Shown one piece after another: positions 6,426 through 9,756 of a stretch of 9,756 bases of DNA (position 1 is its first letter; each line of letters opens with the position of its first letter). Location: the NCBI GenBank assembly GCA_034435635.1, contig DAOTWY010000111.1, positions 1-9,756 on the forward strand, in the 5' to 3' direction. Source of the DNA: DAOTWY01 sp003696565. GTDB lineage: Bacteria; Chloroflexota; Anaerolineae; Aggregatilineales; Phototrophicaceae. The notes under the pieces are model-generated. The model made no database searches. It saw only the letters and a list, made by a program, of their open reading frames with translations, and was not told the origin of the DNA. Position numbers and translations under genes: made by a program.

Positions 6426-7702
6426 CTTTGTCCTCTCAAGCCACTACCATCTTGTCCCCACATATCAATCATCGCGGTATTTTGAACCACTTCATCATTA
6501 TAACTATAATGATTCAACGTGAAGATTTCCTTATACCAGGGGATGCTATCGTCTAAATTATAGTAACTGGTTGTGCCAACCGGGCGTTGCAAATTCTCAC
6601 CACCGCCATGCGTTCCCAAACCTGTATCAAAGCCAGCTAATGGACGTGCAACCCCCACAGCACGATCGCCCTGATGATAGGTAACCCCTAAATTGCCGAC
6701 TTCATTGGTATCCAGCACATCTTCATAACGTCCACCAGGGGCAATTTGCGCCTGATCCACCGCGCCTTGTACCGCGATATAACTGTTGATCTTGACATCA
6801 TTCGTTGCGATGCCTTCCATCACCAACCCATTACCCAAGCTATGCGCAACCACATTCACCGGGCTGTTGGGGTGTGTATAGTTATAAGCAGCGATTAACT
6901 GCCCCATGTTTGGTCCATAAGTGCGGGCATTTGCCTCTGCCTGCTGATAGTTCAAAATACCTGTGCCAGCCGCCGCGCCTACTGCCCCGCCAAGACCACC
7001 GCCAATAGCCCCCGGCACACCGCCGCCAAGACCACCGCCAACAGCCCCACCAATACCGCCAGCGAGTGCTGCATCACTCATCCCGCGTGTTAACGGGACG
7101 GAATCCCACTCTACGCCGACAACCAACGGACGTTGCCCACCATACTGCTTATCAATATGCTCCGCAAATTGCGGGTAGGCATCGCCGTTGTCATTAAACC
7201 CGTGTACCACAAAGATCACCGGGCGATCACCAGGATTCAAGCTAGCAACAAATTCACGCGGGTTAAAGTTCGGGTCATCAATGCGGACTTTATAATAATC
7301 CACATTGCCAATTTTGCGATAATCCAAATAGCCATTTTGCCCAACGACCGCACTGCCTGTATTGCCGATCCCGCCACCGGTGCCCGTCGTGACTATACTA
7401 TCGTTTCCATTAAACAAACCACTGGCACGTTCTTCCGCTTCCTGCAAAACTTCAATAATACGCTGGGTGGTGGATGTACTTTCTTCAAAGGCGGATACCA
7501 AACGACGCACTTGTGGCAGCACATCGTTTTCCATTTCCCCAAAAAACGCATCTGCCCCGCGCCCGATCCAGTTGGGACGTAAATCGTCCATCTTTGACAG
7601 GACTTGCCGTAACATGTCCTCCGTGATGGTTGTGCAGTTGTCAAATAAACCGGCAACTGACTCCAACGTTTCATAATTGGCTTGAATTACATTTGCAGGC
7701 AT
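6422..7702 (-). CDS. WXG100-family protein fused to an alpha/beta-hydrolase (lipase/esterase-like)
   Basis: The protein has 426 residues. The first 100 form a WXG100 domain, with W45-I-G47 followed by GADAFFGEMENDVLPQV. A Gly/Thr/Ser-rich linker (105-124) follows. The enzyme part has VIFVVHGFNDNG (162-173, the His-Gly oxyanion region), NVVAHSLGNG (283-292, nucleophile Ser 288 in an A-H-S-L-G elbow), a possible acid Asp 346 and a possible catalytic His 398 in LNHYS. Between the oxyanion strand and the nucleophile lies a Gly/Ala-rich insert (211-248) of glycine-zipper type, unusual in a hydrolase and possibly membrane-active. There is no classical signal peptide, as expected for a WXG substrate. 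ATG 7702 is supported by the matching start of its paralogue at 3232 and by AGGT upstream. Substrate unknown; lipid or ester cleavage is likely. Confidence 0.82.
   Translation of the reverse strand: MPANVIQANYETLESVAGLFDNCTTITEDMLRQVLSKMDDLRPNWIGRGADAFFGEMENDVLPQVRRLVSAFEESTSTTQRIIEVLQEAEERASGLFNGNDSIVTTGTGGGIGNTGSAVVGQNGYLDYRKIGNVDYYKVRIDDPNFNPREFVASLNPGDRPVIFVVHGFNDNGDAYPQFAEHIDKQYGGQRPLVVGVEWDSVPLTRGMSDAALAGGIGGAVGGGLGGGVPGAIGGGLGGAVGAAAGTGILNYQQAEANARTYGPNMGQLIAAYNYTHPNSPVNVVAHSLGNGLVMEGIATNDVKINSYIAVQGAVDQAQIAPGGRYEDVLDTNEVGNLGVTYHQGDRAVGVARPLAGFDTGLGTHGGGENLQRPVGTTSYYNLDDSIPWYKEIFTLNHYSYNDEVVQNTAMIDMWGQDGSGLRGQR
6987..7048. repeat. Imperfect direct repeat (26-bp units, 36-bp period) in the glycine-zipper segment
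   Basis: The 26-bp unit at 6987-7012 recurs at 7023-7048 with one difference (AATAG or AACAG). Being a 36-bp period, it duplicates 12 residues in frame and lengthens the Gly-rich insert of the WXG-hydrolase. Such a repeat could expand or contract by slippage without breaking the frame. Confidence 0.7.
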
Positions 7703-7738
7703 TTTATTTTTACCTAATTAACCCATGAATACATCTTA

Positions 7739-7768
7739 ATTATACGTAACGTTGTCACAAGATTCCAA
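7739..7768 (-). promoter_or_regulatory. Candidate promoter of cassette A
   Basis: On the minus strand TTGGAA (7763-7768), an 18-nt spacer and TATAAT (7739-7744) lie 36 nt before ATG 7702. The position of the -10 box relative to the ATG closely matches that of cassette B. The rest of 7769-7860 is AT-rich with no gene visible. Confidence 0.5.
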
Positions 7769-7871
7769 AAACTGCCCTAGTACCACAGTCACAAAAATTG
7801 ATTTAAACCTAGATTATCAAGAGATCAGCATCAGCCCCCTAACAACAGCATCCCCCCAAAAAAATCCCATT

Positions 7872-7950
7872 TTGAACTTGCCTCATATTCCATGATAAGT
7901 CATACTCTCTCATCAGAAAAATGAAGAGTAACTGATTGATAAGGTAGAGA
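7872..7950 (+). promoter_or_regulatory. Candidate promoter and ribosome site of ilvD
   Basis: TTGAAC (7872-7877), a 16-nt spacer and GATAAG (7894-7899) form a fair promoter on the plus strand. AAGGTAGAGA (7941-7950) provides a ribosome site before ATG 7954. I see no T-box, no leader peptide rich in branched-chain amino-acid codons and no attenuator hairpin; a 10-codon frame at 7891 has only one Leu and one Ile. Confidence 0.4.
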
Positions 7951-7953
7951 TAA

Positions 7954-9708
7954 ATGGCAGATACACCCGAAATTCGTGACACATTGTTAAACCGTCGTAG
8001 TCGCACCTTGGTAGCAGGGAATGACCGCGCTGCGGCACGGGCAATGTTTAAAGCAATCGGCATGAGCGATGAAGATTTGGCAAAACCGCTGATCGCCGTT
8101 GCCAATACCTGGACAGAGGTCGGACCGTGTAATTTTCATCTACGGCGGTTAGCAGCAAAAGTCAAAGAAGGCATCAAACGCGCTGGGGGGACTCCGTTGG
8201 AGTTTAACACCATCAGCATCAGCGATGGTATCACAATGGGCACCGATGGCATGAAAGCCTCACTCATCAGCCGTGAGATGATCGCTGACAGCATTGAACT
8301 GGTCACCCGCGCCAATTATTTTGATGGCATCATCGCGCTATCCTCGTGTGATAAAACGATCCCTGGCACTATCATGGCACTGATCCGCTTGGATATTCCC
8401 GGGTTAATGCTCTATGGTGGCACCATCATGCCCGGCAAATTCCCTGGCGAATATCCCCTCGCCAATAAAGACGGTACAACAGACATTGATAAGGACATTA
8501 ACATTGTGCATGTGTTTGAGGCAATCGGCGCGGCAGCCAGCGGTACCATCACCACAGAGCAACTAAAGGCAATTGAAGATGTGGCGTGCCCAGGACCAGG
8601 GGCGTGCGCAGGGCAGTTCACCGCTAACACAATGTCCACCATTGCCGCAATGATGGGTATTAGCCCCATGGGGATGAACGATGTTCCGGCTGTGGCAGCA
8701 GAAAAAGAAGATGTCGCCATGCAAGCAGGGGCAATGGTCTTAAAGCTCATTGAAAATGACATGCGCCCCAGCAAAATTATCACACGGCAAGCACTAGAAA
8801 ACGCCATCGCCTCTGCGGCGGCTACTGGAGGCAGCACCAACGCCGTCTTACATACTTTAGCATTCGCCCGCGAAGCGGGAATCCCTCTAACAATTGATGA
8901 TATTGAAACGATCAGTAAGCGCACCCCCATCATCGCAGATATGACCCCCACCGGTAAATATAACGCGCTCGATGTCTACCAAGCCGGCGGAATCCGCTTA
9001 TTAGCACAACGCATGTTAGAGGGAGACTATCTACACGGGGGAACAATCACCGTCACCGGTAAAACATTAGCCCAAGAAGCCGCCAACGCAACCGAAACAC
9101 CTGGGCAAAAAGTGATCTTACCGTTGGATCAGCCCATCAAGCCAAGTGGTGGTTTGGTGGTGTTAAAAGGCAATCTTGCCCCCCGTGGTGCAGTCGTCAA
9201 ATTAAAGGGAGATGAGCCACAATACCATAAAGGTCCCGCCCGGATTTTCAACCGTGAAGAAGATGCGATGGCTGCCGTTCAATCTCAACAAATTAAAAAG
9301 GGCGATGTCGTCGTTATTCGATATGAAGGTCCTGTTGGTGGACCTGGCATGCGAGAGATGCTAAGCGTTACAGCGGCGATTGTTGGACAGGGCTTAGGGC
9401 AAGATGTTATGCTGCTGACAGATGGACGCTTTAGTGGGGGCACACGCGGCTTGATGATCGGGCACTGTGCGCCAGAGGCGATGGTCGGCGGACCAATCGG
9501 CTTGTTAGAGGAAGGTGATCTGATTGAGGTGGATATAGAAAAGCGCACGCTGAACGTCCTCATCAGCGATGAGGAACTAGAAAAACGTCGTGCTACTTGG
9601 CAAGCTCCCAAACCGAATTACACCAGTGGCGTATTAGCCAAATACGCGCGGCTTGCACGTCAGGCAGATGACGGCGCAGTCTCTAACGTCTGGTTAGAGG
9701 GCGATTAA
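7954..9708 (+). CDS. ilvD: Dihydroxy-acid dehydratase
   Basis: A 584-residue enzyme of the IlvD/Edd family. It dehydrates 2,3-dihydroxy-isovalerate and 2,3-dihydroxy-3-methylvalerate to the 2-keto acids of the valine, leucine and isoleucine pathway in the cytoplasm. Iron-sulfur ligands are seen as Cys 59 (GPCNFH), Cys 132 (SSCDKTIPG) and Cys 218 (CPGPGACAGQF), the three-cysteine set of the family. Metal-site residues include Asp 91 (SISDGI), Asp 133 and the probable carbamylated Lys 101 (DGMKASLISRE). The late motif GRFSGGTRGLMIGHCAPEA holds the catalytic Ser. Length and ends (start MADTPEIR, end VWLEGD) are normal for the family. The motifs and the absence of Edd-type features favour IlvD over the sugar-acid dehydratases. 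It is transcribed away from the WXG cassette and stands alone; no other ilv gene is in view. Confidence 0.96.
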   Translation: MADTPEIRDTLLNRRSRTLVAGNDRAAARAMFKAIGMSDEDLAKPLIAVANTWTEVGPCNFHLRRLAAKVKEGIKRAGGTPLEFNTISISDGITMGTDGMKASLISREMIADSIELVTRANYFDGIIALSSCDKTIPGTIMALIRLDIPGLMLYGGTIMPGKFPGEYPLANKDGTTDIDKDINIVHVFEAIGAAASGTITTEQLKAIEDVACPGPGACAGQFTANTMSTIAAMMGISPMGMNDVPAVAAEKEDVAMQAGAMVLKLIENDMRPSKIITRQALENAIASAAATGGSTNAVLHTLAFAREAGIPLTIDDIETISKRTPIIADMTPTGKYNALDVYQAGGIRLLAQRMLEGDYLHGGTITVTGKTLAQEAANATETPGQKVILPLDQPIKPSGGLVVLKGNLAPRGAVVKLKGDEPQYHKGPARIFNREEDAMAAVQSQQIKKGDVVVIRYEGPVGGPGMREMLSVTAAIVGQGLGQDVMLLTDGRFSGGTRGLMIGHCAPEAMVGGPIGLLEEGDLIEVDIEKRTLNVLISDEELEKRRATWQAPKPNYTSGVLAKYARLARQADDGAVSNVWLEGD

Positions 9709-9724
9709 AAACTGCTCGCTTCAA

Positions 9725-9751
9725 TCCCCTTGCCAGCACTTGGTGAGGGGA
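9725..9751 (+). terminator. Likely ilvD terminator, cut by the window edge
   Basis: TCCCCT (9725-9730) pairs with AGGGGA (9746-9751), with an inner CCA/TGG pairing, 17 bases after the ilvD stop. The following bases are CTTTA, after which the window ends, so the T-run cannot be judged. Confidence 0.5.
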
Positions 9752-9756
9752 CTTTA

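Noticed and set aside
6963..7178. Pro-rich plus-strand open frame
   Set aside because: It is only the complement of the glycine-zipper codons.
7133..7582. Plus-strand open frame of 149 codons antisense to the WXG-hydrolase
   Set aside because: A shadow of a well-supported coding gene, with no recognisable motifs.
7839..8105. Minus-strand open frame of 88 codons over the ilvD start
   Set aside because: It overlaps the ilvD start and promoter, and no ribosome site or family features are seen.
8412..8951. Long minus-strand open frame (179 codons) within ilvD
   Set aside because: It is antisense to the highly conserved core of ilvD, and its composition (Met/Ser/Ala-rich) resembles no known protein.
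1..9756. CRISPR array, tRNA, rRNA, insertion sequence or integrase
   Set aside because: No regularly spaced repeats, cloverleaf-like segments, transposase motifs or terminal inverted repeats were found on reading both strands.

Overview
The window looks like a piece of a bacterial chromosome of moderate G+C. I infer Chloroflexota (Anaerolineae-like) from the combination of WXG100-headed enzymes, many PD40/TolB-type beta-propellers and the style of the housekeeping genes. That assignment is an inference, not proof. Eight genes, or parts of genes, lie on the minus strand. One, ilvD, lies on the plus strand at the right end.

From right to left along the minus strand: cassette A (7702 to 5646) is a WXG100 domain fused to an alpha/beta-hydrolase, overlapping by ATGA with a six-bladed PD40 propeller that has no signal peptide. 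A hairpin terminator follows. Next come a stand-alone MoxR-type AAA+ ATPase (5562 to 4585), a 225-bp intergenic region rich in inverted repeats, a TetR-family repressor with a perfect palindromic operator at its own start, and an overlapping small membrane protein of the 'small multidrug export' family (COG2426-like). Cassette B (3232 to 114) follows: a WXG100 domain fused to a C39-like cysteine-peptidase domain, overlapping by GTGA with a larger, secreted PD40 propeller. A third gene of this unit, with a hydrophobic N-terminus, starts at 104 and leaves the window on the left.

The main discovery-type signal is the duplicated two-gene design. Each cassette has a WXG100 protein with a nearly identical start (the first 13 residues match), an enzyme domain as payload and, in a 4-bp overlap, a PD40 propeller. 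Both have a TATAAT box 36-38 nt ahead of the ATG. This resembles WXG-type secreted effectors paired with a partner (immunity, chaperone or receptor), but no ESX/type VII secretion component is in view, so function is unproven. The payloads differ (hydrolase or peptidase) while the N-terminus is conserved, which is the hallmark of polymorphic effectors.

The secreted propeller of cassette B carries an in-frame TGA exactly where its repeat motif (WSPDG) calls for TGG. The reading frame stays open for 79 more codons and supplies the last two propeller motifs. This is a recent nonsense mutation, a sequencing error or, less likely, readthrough. The right end encodes dihydroxy-acid dehydratase (IlvD) with its iron-sulfur cysteines, its own promoter region, and a terminator-like hairpin cut by the window edge.
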